64,000 nucleotides of DNA from Porphyra umbilicalis (lineage: Eukaryota; Rhodophyta; Bangiophyceae; Bangiales; Bangiaceae). Where the stretch lies: assembly GCA_002049455.2 (NCBI GenBank), contig KV918784.1:372001-436000 (forward strand), given 5' to 3'. The notes beneath the pieces are model-generated. The model saw only the letters and a list, made by a program, of their open reading frames with translations, was not told the origin of the DNA and searched no databases. This document shows, piece after piece, positions 32,807 to 43,513 of the stretch. Both the position numbers and the translations under genes were made by a program. Each line of letters begins with the position of its first letter. Positions within the stretch are counted from its first letter, which is position 1.

Positions 32807-34749
32807 CTCGATGAGGAGATCGGTTGCTTACGATGTGCCACGCGCAACCCGCCGCCCGCTCCCGCGTGGCGGGTCGCAGTCGCGGCGCGCCCAGCGCCAG
32901 GGGACCCGTGTCTAGGAATTGGAGGGGGTTGGGGTGGTGGGGCACCCTTTCGCGACGCTCGCCGCGGTCCGACGCGATGGCGGCCAACCGCGCGCGTCGG
33001 CGGTGGCCCGCACAAAGGCGCCGACGGCGCCGCCGCCAACGGCGGGGCGGGAGGGGCGCGTCGGACGACCGGCCGGGCGGTCTGTCGACGGTGCCGCGGC
33101 CGCCGCGCTGAGCGGCGGCGTACCTTGCTCTTTGGATCCCTGCGGATCTTTTTTTTTGTGTTTTTTTGCCAGGGGCGGTGGACGCCTCGCCAAGGGAGAG
33201 GCGTGGCTCCTGATCTCAGTGGCATACAGCCGGCCATGTCGGCTCCGCCAAGCGCCGACGGTTTGGCGACACTGGCAGGGGAGACGCCCATGTCGCGGGG
33301 GCGGCCTGGCGGGCCGCGGAAGGGGGGGCGCCCCCAGAACGGCGCCGTTCCCGGACCACCCGCACGGAGTCGCAGGTGGCGCACCCGTCGCGCTTGAAAA
33401 CGCCAGCACGATCACGAACTGACAGGTGTCTCCCCGTACCTGGGGGGGAAACGCAACGCGGGCAGGGGTCTCGGTCTCGTCCCGCATGCCCCTACGGATT
33501 CGTTTGCCGCGTTGGCGGTGGCGCTCGGGCGTGGGCGCGTTGCCCGCACCGGACGACGGTCGACCGCAGTGAGAGGCACGACTGCTAGGAACGACTTGAT
33601 CAGGCCATAACTGCGGAATAATATCATGAGAAAAAACAAGTTGATCCCCCAGGGCTGGGACTGGCCCCCAAGTGTCTAGCTTTCGTACTGAACATTATCC
33701 GTCCAGCACAAGCTTTTCCCAACTGGTGCACCAAGAGGCGTTTTCCTCATCCCCTGTGAAAAAAAAAAGAACCGCCCCGGGAGAGTCCCACCAGCAAGCT
33801 CATGCTCTCTGCTTGCTCTGAAGGGTCTCAATTCGTTGGCTGAAAAATGCCCGCAAAAAGGGGCCTGTACCAGTACTTCCCAGTAACAAAATTCCCATGA
33901 GTGGCCCTGGATCGCCCATTTAGATCAGAAAAATGCTTATGGTGAATCAGAGTATTGCTAACCTCCAAAAAATGGCGGTTGCAGAGAGAAGGCAGGCAGA
34001 GCCGACGACACAGCATAGAAATGAAGTCGGATTGGCTCTTCGACAAGCCACGATCGTACTATTGGCTGAGAGTTGCCGCCAGTAATCTTGCAAGCCAATC
34101 AACGTGTCTTGCAGGGGTCACGCAGAGCCATTGCAACCCACAATGAGAATTCCTGAGATTTTTGGGCCGCTTGCTTGGGCCTGAAGAGGGCACGGAGAGG
34201 GTTCTGGGCGAGACCAGTGACTTGTCATGAGATCAACAAACTTCTCCAGATTTCTTGAGATCCTGATGTGTGTTTCCAGCGCCCAGAGCTGCATGATGAG
34301 ACTGTGTAAGGAACTCACATGATTCCTAGCGTTTCGATTGGTCCACGTACGCTGTAGAATGATTGCAACCACTCTGCAACGGCCATATTTTGGAGGTCAG
34401 CAATGTTTGACTCATTGGCGTTTTCAGATGCGCGTCTGGTCCGATCGCCTCCCCAACTCTTGTGGTCGTGCACACGATTCACGTGAGACCGCGCCATGTC
34501 AAAGGTTGTGCCCCTGCCATCCATGCGCTGACAGCGGTAATTTGGCACACGGCTCTGCTTCCTCGTGCCCCCCTCTCCAACGTATCCCTGCCCGGCTCAA
34601 TCTCGTGCACTGGCAGGCAACTAGTCGCGCTTCGCAGCAGACACACCCCCACCGCACAAGTGGCTACATCTGTTGCTGGCCCCCGACGCATGCCACTTTA
34701 CTCGCCGCCCCCCGCCAAAGCACACGAGAAGATACGGGGGGCACGCGCA

Positions 34750-34812
34750 GTGGTGCGGGTGCCAGTCGCCGACGGGTTTTGGCTGCCATTAGCGATCGTA
34801 GGCAAGGCAAAT
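34750..34812 (+). repeat. Dispersed repeat, copy B (63 bp)
   Basis: Same sequence as 30527-30589 with three mismatches. Probably the remnant of a shared mobile element or a conserved element end. Confidence 0.85.
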
Positions 34813-34964
34813 AGAGACCTTTCGCCGTACGTTGTTTCGTTAGTTCTTCGGGAGGCTCTGACGGAAGCATATTTACAGTGCTGCCAAAACACCCTTCCGA
34901 CGTCGTTAGCCCAGAACACCTTTCGCCGGAAGCTGTTTCGGATGGCCGTCTGTCTGACATGTTT

Positions 34965-35021
34965 ATGGTGGTTTTCTGAAAAATGGCCAGCCTGGGTGGG
35001 TGATGGTTTGCCCAAACTATA
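34965..35021 (+). repeat. Dispersed repeat, arm 1
   Basis: Begins ATGGTGGTTTTCTGAAAAAT and continues GGCCAGCCTG; this 30-bp part is matched exactly by the reverse complement near 39888-39917. Weaker similarity then runs through GATGGTTTGCCCAAACTATA. Confidence 0.8.
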
Positions 35022-38000
35022 TGTGGACCACTCGATCACGAGATAGCTCTCGGCCAATGAGGCGCATACACTCCGTTCTCCAAGTGCCCCGACAGGCACT
35101 GGACCCGGGACAGCAGGCTATCGCTCGGAAACGGCCTTTGAAGAACACAAAGTCACACGTCCCACGAAACGTGCGGTTATTCTTGCACGCACGTGAGACT
35201 TGACCCAGAAGATATCCTCGCGAAGCGAGCGATCGTCCTGGGCGGAATTCCTAATGTCTCTTGGGGCATGATCACGGTCAAAAAAGATGTACCGGCCCCG
35301 ATTCAGATTGTCCTCACGACGCCGGCCGCTGCTGGCCACAGGATGCGGGAGCCGTCGCCAACACAGCACGTTGTCAAATTGGGTCACGGAGAACTTAAAA
35401 TATATGCGAACCGTGAGAGGTCGTGAGTGAAATGTTTTTCCATGCAGCAAACCTCGTGACACCATCCTCGCAAATGTCGCTGTGTCGATCTCTAAAAGGC
35501 TCTGTCTGAGAAGGCTTTCTGACACCCCCAGAGACCTTCTTACCCCACCCACCTGGTCACCCCTACCCATGTGCGTACTCGTCTACTCCCAATAGCTGCG
35601 GGCACCGCCCAACCACGGACACTTGTGCTTGCCTCCTTTCCTGTCCTCTCCCACTCCTTTCTCCTGCTGGCAGGGGGGGGGGGGCGAGGGGGGCTGCACA
35701 TACATGCCGAGGGGGTCGGGGAGGATGGGGGCGCAAACGGTGTCGCTAGAGTGGGACGGCTGCTGGCATTGCCGTGCAGAGCTCTGGCAGGGTCATGGGG
35801 CAGGTCCTCCTTGCGCGATCAAACGGCACCCTTCACACCCAGTTCAAGGCAGACTTGGCGTACACAGTATGCATTCTTGCGGGCACATGGAGACCTCTGC
35901 TCGGACGCCTCACCGTCGTAGCTTGTGTCAGCCAGACTTTGTTCAGTACCTGTTGGCATGATAGTCTGCTACCAATGGGGACCCAGGATGCGCCCCCGGT
36001 CAACCGGGCAGCCAACCAGCGGGCTGGAAAACGTCAAGCCTTGTGCTTGGGGATAGCGGGGCGATTAATAATAATTCGAAGTGCTGGGCGGCGCCAATGC
36101 GCGCCCTCGGCATGTGTGCAGGTGACTGCCATGCTGCCCCCAGCCCCGCTCCTGGCTGCCGCCCAAGTGCACAAGTGCTGCCAACATCCCCGCTCGCTCT
36201 CCTGGCCGACCGCTCGGCCCACCCTCCTGGCGGACCGCCCCGCCCACCCTCTGGTCGACCGCCCCACCCACCCTCCTGGCCGGAAGCCCCGGCCACCCTC
36301 TGTTCGATCGCCCCGCCCACCCTCCTGCCGACCGCCCTCGTTCCTGTCGTATTCTTATCTGCATCCCCTCCATCCCACGCATTCTCTCCAGCTCGCACGG
36401 GGGCGGGGGGGAGTCACTCTACGACGGGCCGGACGACGTTTGCAGTCGCTGGACTAGTGGTGGTGGCGATTGGGTGGGGATCCACACTGGCGCAGTGTGG
36501 ATAGTGTGACGCGCGCGGTGGGTGGGTGGTGGATGGGTTGGATGAACTGACCACGTACTTCTTTTTCGTGTTCGCTCGCCCGTCCCCCATGTATCCTTAC
36601 CATGCATATGTGCGATGGCTTCCTCTTTCTTGGCTTCTGTTTCTTTGCAAACCAATGGGTGTTGCTGACATCGAAGTCGAGTAACTTGTGTCATACGCAC
36701 ATGCATGCGTGGTGTCCGCGAGTCGCTGACATGGTGAGCTTGCTGTTGTCCGGTGGCCTGTAGCTCTGTCAGAGTTTGCGGCTGTGTGCAGTTAGCTACA
36801 TGTCTGCGTGACTCTGTAGCACACCGTGGCTTTCTTATCGATTTCGTGTCTGCTCTGCCACCCGTGCCCGCGCCGAGCAACAATAAAGCGACCGTGTCTT
36901 TCAATGCATATTTGGCATGTATCCTCAATGCTGGCCGGTGTCACATCCTTTCCTCCGTCAGGGTCTTGCTCCACTTCTTCCCCGAGACCTCCGAGGGATC
37001 ATTGCGGCGAGTCTCGCAACATATGTCTCGAAGGATGTGAACTTCTCCTTAAAGATTGGGCAAAGAGGAGTTATGTACTCATTTTCGATCTCTCTCTGAA
37101 CGCAAAGGGGTCGAGCAGCAATACGGTTCGGCCTTGTTGCAGATACCTTGGAACCTGACACGAGATTTCATCAACGCGCTGTGAACGAACAATCATGGCA
37201 TTTTGAGGCAAACAGGGGGGGGGTGCAGCGGAGGTGCGGAACGAGAGCGCATCGTCGTCGTCGCGGCACCCCCCTCCATTGCAGTCCCCCACCAGCCCCT
37301 ACCACGGCTCCCCAGCGCTACACCCATCGTAGTCAATGGCATGTACGGTAACGGACCCCTTTTGCTGCCATCACCCACACGTGTCTCCGCTGGAGCCGCA
37401 GACCCGACCGTTCTGTGGGTTCCTTGTCATTTCTGTCGTCTCCTCTGCCATGTAGCCTGTCGCAGCCCCTTTCTTCGCTCGTACGGCTTTCGTGTCATTT
37501 CAGGGTTTTGAAGCTGCCCCGCGTGCTCCCCTCCTGTGCAACTCCTCTCTTGCCGTGCTCTGTTGGAATAAAACGAGTGTTCTTCTCTCTCTGGCCCACT
37601 TCTCCATTGGGGAGCGTCAGGGACGCCCCCCGCCCCCCCCCCCACTCTCGGGCCCGTCCGGCCGCAGGCCGCGTCCCCGGCGCCGTCACTATCAGCTGGC
37701 GACGGCGTCTGTGGCGGCGCCGCGCCGCCCGCAGGAGGCGACAAGGACGGTGAGCGGCTGCCGCCCGCGGGCGCCGGCACCGTCGCCGCTGACGACGCGC
37801 CGTCGCACAAAGACGGTTGCCCAGACCACGACCAATCGCCGCCGCCCGCGGACAGCGCCGCCACGCCCGCCTACTCGCCGCCACCCGCACGGCGAGGCCG
37901 CCGCTTTGCTGCCGCTCACGGCCTCCCCCGCGCGCCTCCACGCTCCTCAGAGCCTCTATTCACCGAGTGACGAGCTGTTTATTTTCTTGTGGCTGCCTAT

Positions 38001-38149
38001 CTCCCCCGTCGCCCACCGCTTGTTCCCACCAGCCCACCACACCGGCCCCTCCATGGCCGTACACTCTCTTGCCTCCGTCAAAAAATAAGAGCCCACCTCC
38101 ACGCCCACCTCTATGCCCGTCTGCCTCAACCCTCCGGCGCGCGGAACGG

Positions 38150-39050
38150 CCGCGGGCGGGATGCATATGGGCCGGATGGCGGTGGGCGGAACGGCGGTAG
38201 GTGGGGCGGCGGTGGGTGGGACGGCGGTGGGGGGGACGGCGGTTGGCGCGGCGGCGGCGGGCGGGGTGGTGGTGGGAGGAGAGATGGCGGGCGAGGCAGC
38301 AGTGGGCAGAGTGATCATGGGCGGGGCGGTGGTGGGAGGGACGGAGGTGGTTGGGGCCGAGGTGCGCGGCGTCGTAGGCGGGGCGGTTGTGGGCGAGGAG
38401 ATCGTGGGCGGCGTGGTCGTGAGCGAGATGGTCGCGAAAAGGGCGGTGTCGAGCGAGGTGGTGGCGGATGGTGCGGTGGCGGCGGGTAGGGTGGCGCTTG
38501 AAGCGGTGGCGGCCGGAGCGGTGGCGGATGGAACGGTGGCGGCCGGAGAGGCGGCCGGCGTGGCGGCGGTCGACGTGGCGGCGGCCGGCGTGGCGGCGGT
38601 CGACGTGGCGGCGGCCGGCGTGGCGGCGGTCGACGTGGCGGCGGCCAGCGTGGCGGCGATCGACGTGGCGGTGGCCGGCGGGGGGAACAACGATGTGGTG
38701 GTGGCCGGTGGAGGGGACGACGGCGCGGGGCACGAAGGTGGGGGGACAACAGCGTGCCGGCGGCCAGCGTGCCGGCGGCCAGCGTGCCGGCGGCCGGCAT
38801 GGCCGCGGCCGGCATGGCCGCGGCCGGCATGGCAATAGCTGGCGTGGCGGTGGCCGGCGTGACGGTTGACGGCAGGGGGGAGGACGGAGTTCCGGCGGCC
38901 GGCGGGGGGACGACGGCGGGGGGGACGACGGTGAGGGTGACGACGGTGGGGGTGACGACGGTGAGGGTGACGACGGTGGGGGGGACGACGGTGGGGGGGA
39001 CGACGGTGGGGGGGACGACGGTGGGGGGGACGATCCGCCACCGGCAGGTC
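38150..39050. repeat. 15-bp-based minisatellite, two phases
   Basis: 38150-38680 repeats units of 15 bp and multiples, such as GGCGGTGGGTGGGAC early and a 30-bp GGCGGCCGGCGTGGCGGCGG-type unit at 38560-38660. 38915-39035 repeats GACGACGGTGGGGGG in 15-bp steps. Since 15 is a multiple of three, one plus frame reads as pentapeptide-like AVGGT/AVGGA repeats and a minus frame as Thr/Pro/Ala-rich, mucin-like repeats. Neither has flanking protein-like sequence, so I treat it as non-coding. Confidence 0.75.
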
Positions 39051-39574
39051 CAGTATCCAGTCTCACCCCCCTCTCAAAGGGTCAAAACAGGCACACCCGT
39101 CGATTGAGAGCTCTGCGGCCGCACACGGGCCGGCAGGTGGCCAGCAGATTTGGCAGAAAATATCTGTACAAGTGAATATCCTTCGTTTTCACTCTTGGGT
39201 CACCCGATAGGACGATCGATGGGATGCTCTTCGCGTTTGTGAGAGAGAGCAACGGGGACACCCGCTTCCTCCAGCCAAGTCCTTGTGCGGCTGTGACCGC
39301 CCCTCTGTGACTGCCACACGTGCAACAACTGGTCCTCCGTGCGACTCCATCAGGCCAGTCCCCCTTCGTCCATGCTCCAGGTTGCCTGCGAGACCGGCCC
39401 ACCCACTCAGCAGACCTGGCTCAGAGACGCTCGCCAGAAGCGGGTGGGTCATTCGACCAATGGGGTGGGCCCAGCTGATCTCAGCTCCTGACAGCCAGGT
39501 GACAGAGGCCGAGGGGGGGGTGATAGTTTGCGCCTCCATTTCAGCTCCGGCAGGCCGGTCACCATCTCACTAAG

Positions 39575-39862
39575 AACTATACCCCCCAGAGCGTCCATTC
39601 GCGATGGTTCGATTAAGAACCATGACCTTAGCAATTCTGGCAGGCATGGGTTTGCCCACCCGATTCAGAAGCACGCCCTGGTGGCACTCGTACTTTGTCG
39701 GAAGGGCACTACTGAGGACGATCCGTGGGCCTGGGCCACACACAGATCGCCCTGTTCCCGAATATGGCACAGGAGACCGGCATGTTGGTCGTGGGACAGG
39801 CAGGTTGACTGCCCGGTCGCACTCGTCAGTGCCGATTTTGACCCCATGAGGGGGGTATAGTT
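39575..39862. mobile_element. Candidate MITE, 288 bp, 13-bp terminal inverted repeats
   Basis: AACTATACCCCCC at 39575-39587 is the exact reverse complement of GGGGGGTATAGTT at 39850-39862. The interior has no ORF of note. An unambiguous target-site duplication was not seen, so the true ends may lie a few bases away. The family is unknown. Confidence 0.4.
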
Positions 39863-39917
39863 TTCTTTGGGCAAACCATGACCCCCGCAGGCTGGCCATT
39901 TTTCAGAAAACCACCAT
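39856..39917 (-). repeat. Dispersed repeat, arm 2 (inverted)
   Basis: Reverse complement of the repeat at 34965-35021, 4.9 kb away. It overlaps the right end of the MITE candidate at 39575-39862. Confidence 0.8.
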
Positions 39918-40281
39918 AGGGTTGTCGGGCGGATGTACGCCCAGCGCCCGCCAGCTTCAGGGCACGATTTGGGCTCTAATACATCTCAGAGCTGCTTAGA
40001 ATCGTGCGTGGCAAAACAGCTCATTTGAATGGAGGGTGCAGTTTGACCACGCCTTGCAAACACGCTGTCCTAGGTACCTCAATGGACCCGTGATCTACTT
40101 TCGGCACAGCCACGGAGTAGAACAGGGGGCCACATGCACTTTCGATGGGAGGCTACCAAGGGCGATGGGGGCGCATGCGGCGCCGTCAGGCCCGGCTAAG
40201 GCGCTAGTAGGGCGCTCATGCGCCCGTCGCCAACAAAATGGGGCTCATGTAATAACCCTAGTCTGACGGCTTTCATTCCGC

Positions 40282-41208
40282 GTGGCAGGCTGCATCTGGC
40301 AACTGGGGAGTCGCGGTGCCAGAAGACCATTCGAACACTCTCCTTGCGTGCAGAACCTCTGCTTCCGACTGCGCATGTGCTGCACCTCTAGTCGTGGTTC
40401 CGGCAGTGCCCTCGTTGTACACATGGTTTCCATCGCAGGTAACGGTTTGCTCTATTGGCTCTTGCGCCGTCGATTGATGGCCAACGCGTTGCTTGCGGGC
40501 AACGCAATAGACATGACCCTCGCCGACATGGGCCCGTTGGTTATCAGGTACCGGCGGGCACAGCGAGAAGTTGCCCTTTTGCTGGAGCGCCCCAGGCGCA
40601 TCCGTGGGACCACGTTCAACCTCAATGCATTTTCTAGTGAGCAGGGGCTTTCCCTCTTTCGATTCCGCCCCGAACACATTGGCCGACTTGCCACCTTGTT
40701 GCAGATAGACACCTCGTTTCCTTTTCCTCATCACTCTGTTGATCGTGTCGAATGCCTCTGTATCGTGCTGCGGCGGCTGTCGTCCCCATCTCGCTGGTCT
40801 GACTGAGAGGAGCTCTTTGGAAGGAGCGGGTCTGCTTTGTCCCAGACTTTTTATGCGACGATAGAACTGCTGGTGGGAAAGTGGGGTTCTCTTCTTTCTG
40901 AGCGGCGGGTTGAGTTCATGAGGGAGAGAGCAGGTTTGTATAGCAGTAGGATTGCCGAGGCGGGGGCTTTTCTGGACAAGTGCGTGGGGTTTGTTCACGG
41001 GACGACGCTCTTTGTGTCTCGACCCGGGGGAGGCCTACAAAGAGTATGCTATCGCGGCCACAAGAGGAGGCATGGGTTAGTCTTTGAGGCCGTCTTTGAT
41101 CCAGATGCACGGCCTCGTGCCGGTCGCCAGCAATATTGCAGCAAAATTCGGATTATAATTGGCGGGCGACGACCTCGGGTGACTATAACGGAGAAACCCT
41201 GTCGCTGA
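40282..41208 (+). pseudogene. PIF/Harbinger transposase relic
   Basis: One plus frame reads NLNAFSSEQGLSLFRFRPEH then VDRVECLCIVLRRLSSPSRW, and after an in-frame TGA at 40804-40806 continues EELFGRSGSALSQTFYATIE. Farther on come RAGLYSSRIAEAGAFLDKCV, GFVHGTTLFVSRPGG and CYRGHKRRHGLVFEAVFDPD. These are, in order, the N-terminal helix region and the first part of the DDE_4 catalytic domain of Harbinger transposases. The Gly-Phe-x-Asp-Gly-Thr motif has His in place of the first catalytic Asp (codon CAC). Similarity ends near 41115, and the second Asp and the Glu were not found. The copy is dead: a stop, a lost catalytic residue and a missing C-terminal half. No terminal repeats were identified. 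Confidence 0.75.
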
Positions 41209-42048
41209 CAGTGTTCCTGGGCTCCAGCGGCATCTTTTTAGACGCCTTTCATTGGATAACAAATCTGTCCCCATTATTCTCGTCGTGTTCCTCTGTTTTT
41301 ACAGCTGTATGGCTGGTAGTGGGCGGCCGTTAACCTGGGAGATCACTCCAGAGATCTCTCTGGGGGCCAAGGTGAACTCCATCCGCCGCGACCAACGGTC
41401 GCGACGGGCGCCGCGGGTGGCGGCCGCCCATCCCTTCCCCCGCCGCTCACAAGTCGGCCGCGATGGCGCTCGTAGCGGCGTCGGCGGCGGCGGCGGCGGC
41501 AACGGCGGCGACGACAACGGTGGAGGCGGCGGCGGCCGTGGCGGTGTGGTTGTGCCGGAGGCGGCCACGACGGCCGGGACTGCGGCGACGACGGCGGCCG
41601 CGGCGGCGAAGCCGTGGCGGAGGTGGCCACGGTGGCCAGGGCCGCGGCGGCGGTCGTGGCCGCGGTTGCGGCGGCGGCCACGGCTGAAGGGAGGCGGCGG
41701 AGACGGCGCCCGCCGCGGCGTCCGCGGCCGTGGCGGCGGGGTGACGGCGGGGTGACGGCGGTGGCGGCCGAAGTGGCCGCCTTGCTGGCCGAACCGGCTC
41801 CTGCGGCAGTGGCGTAGTCCGCGGCCCGTGCCGCACGGCTGTGGCGGTGGCGGCGGCCGCGCCGCCACAGCGGCCGTTGGCCAAGGCGCCGCCGACCGTC
41901 GCCGTCGATGCGCCCCCGACCGACGGCGTGGGCGGGACGGCCGAGCCGGCCTGTGCTGGGCGTCGCGCCGTGCCCGTCGTTGCGCGGTGGCGCGGGGCCG
42001 TCCGTCCTCCCCCACCACCCCCCCCCGCCCCCTCCCGCCTCAGCCGCC
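41209..42048. other. GC-rich low-complexity stretch
   Basis: 41470-41830 is built of GGCGGC/GGCCGC trinucleotide-like DNA. Every frame on both strands is open for long distances with Ala-, Arg- or Pro-rich content. It probably contains the 5' region of the gene at 42049. A short plus ORF at 41463 (MALVAASAAAAAATAATTTV) is likely a composition artefact. Confidence 0.4.
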
Positions 42049-42957
42049 ATGGTGCGATCCCGGTGGCGGCGGCGGCGGCGCGTCGCCTCGGCGGCTGCCA
42101 CCGTGGTGGTGGCGACGGCGGCGGCGGCGGCGGTGCTGGCCGGCGCCACGGCGGCGACCGAAGCGTTCGCGTCGGCGCGCCTCACCCTCGCACCCGCACC
42201 CTCCCCCCCCGCCGCCCGCCAAGCCGCCGCGGACGCGCCCGTCCCCCACGCGTGCGCCGGCGGCGCCGCCCCCGGCGCGCGCGTTTGCGTCGACACGGAC
42301 GTGCACGTGGCGGCGGCGGTCGGCGGCACCGTCACCCACTTTGACGTGGAAGAAGCGTTCGTCCCCGCCGTCTACCCCGCCGTGGCGCGGGGGGGGGGGG
42401 GGGGGGGGATCCCCCCTACTGACGCCGTCGCCTGGGGTCGGCGACGACGGCGCCGCCACGGATGGGGGCGACGGGGCTGCCAGCGGCGGCGACAGTGGCG
42501 ACAGGGCCGCCGGAGACGCAGACGGCGGCAACGCGGGCACGGCGGGCGACACGTCTGACGACAACGGGGCGCCGGTCTCGGGCATCGACGGCGACGACGA
42601 CGACGGCGGCGGCGGCGGCGGCGGCCTCCCGCCCGACGCGTGGGCGGGCATTGCCATTGCCGCCGTCGCTGCCGCGGCTGTGGCCGCGGCGGCCGTGTGG
42701 GGCGCCCACCGCCGTCGTGCGGCGGCGGCGGCCGCGGCAACGGCCTACGTATACTGGGAGGGGGGGAGGGGCGGGGGGGGGGGAAGTGACGCCCGCCGCG
42801 GCGGGTGGCGGCGGGGGGGGGGGGGGGGGGGGGGCGCCGCCGCCGTTGGGCGTCGCTGCCAGGGGGGTGGAGGAGGGCAGGGGGACGGACGATGCGCGCC
42901 TCTCGCCGTCGACGAGGCGTGCCGCCCACGCCGCACCCGTCGTCGGGCTGTGCGTGG
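42049..42957 (+). pseudogene. Predicted single-pass membrane protein, interrupted by a copia insertion
   Basis: The ATG at 42049 has a full Kozak context (GCCGCCATGG). Residues 1-45 look like a signal peptide: MVRSRWRRRRRVASAAATVV, then an Ala-rich core ending near TAATEAFA. The following ectodomain is less biased (HACAGGAAPGARVCVDTDVH, then GGTVTHFDVEEAFVPAVYPA). It meets a run of 20 G (42389-42408), after which a shifted frame continues with an acidic Gly linker, a membrane-segment-like AWAGIAIAAVAAAAVAAAAV and a basic WGAHRRR stop-transfer. A second G-run (42813-42834) allows another frame change into an ordinary-looking tail (DARLSPSTRRAAHAAPVVGL). The retrotransposon starts at 42958. The G-runs are prone to length errors, so the frame changes may be technical. 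Type I surface protein is inference from topology; no family was recognised. Confidence 0.45.
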
Positions 42958-43356
42958 TGTTGAGGCAGCCCCCCAAGCCCGCGCAGGTAAGTCGGAGTGA
43001 CCGCGGACTGCCTGGCTAATTCCGGGAATATTTATGCGGTCATCGACTTGTTTGGCTGTGCCATTGTCATGCATTGCTGTATGTGTGTGATGTAATTACT
43101 TGTACTTGTATATTGAGGGCAGCTCCTTTTGGAGCTGAGCTTGAGGAGATTCTCGTGGGGTCATCGAGGGGCGTCGCGATTTGTGGGGTGGTGAGAGCAT
43201 GTCCCCTCCAAGCGAGGGCGCACTGCGCTGGCGGGGGGGTGCGCCGGCAGAACGTGGTGAGAGAGGAACACGGAGGGTTTAAGAGCCTGCTGGCCTCGCG
43301 CCTCGGGCCGCTCTCGAGTAAAGCAACGCATCCACCCAACTACCGCTCACTTCACA
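42958..43356 (+). repeat. 5' LTR of the copia element
   Basis: 399 bp, starting TGTTGAGG and ending TTCACA. About 97 percent identical to the 3' LTR. Confidence 0.93.
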
Positions 43357-43513
43357 GGATATGGGCCCAGCTGTCGCTTGTGGTAACCGTCGTCCTCCCT
43401 GCGGTCGCTGGTGAGACGACGTCGCTGGGATCGCGGTGTGTTCCGGCGTCGGGCGGGCGTGTTCTGCTCCCTACGTCGTTAGTGCGGCGCTGTGCGGCGC
43501 CGAGGTCGTCAAC

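Larger units (their letters stand above)
32807..38149. other. Long stretch without a supported gene
   Basis: 32807-33560 is GC-rich with Arg/Pro-rich shadow ORFs. 33600-35560 is AT-richer and carries dispersed repeats at 34750-34812 and 34965-35021. 35660-37200 and 37200-38150 have short or low-complexity frames. A minus-strand ATG ORF at 35118-35570 (150 residues) shows no motif. No RNA gene was recognised. Confidence 0.4.
39050..40281. other. Stretch without a gene; MITE candidate inside
   Basis: Mixed composition and only short ORFs. It contains the inverted-repeat element at 39575-39862 and dispersed repeat arm 2. Nothing else was recognised. Confidence 0.4.

Noticed and set aside
35118-35570. 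150-codon minus-strand ORF with an ATG
   Set aside because: Composition is acceptable, but there is no motif, no splice context and no supporting neighbour. It was left out of the gene list.
37956-39066. Mucin-like minus-strand ORFs
   Set aside because: They come from a 15-bp minisatellite and lack a convincing start, signal peptide or non-repeat domain.
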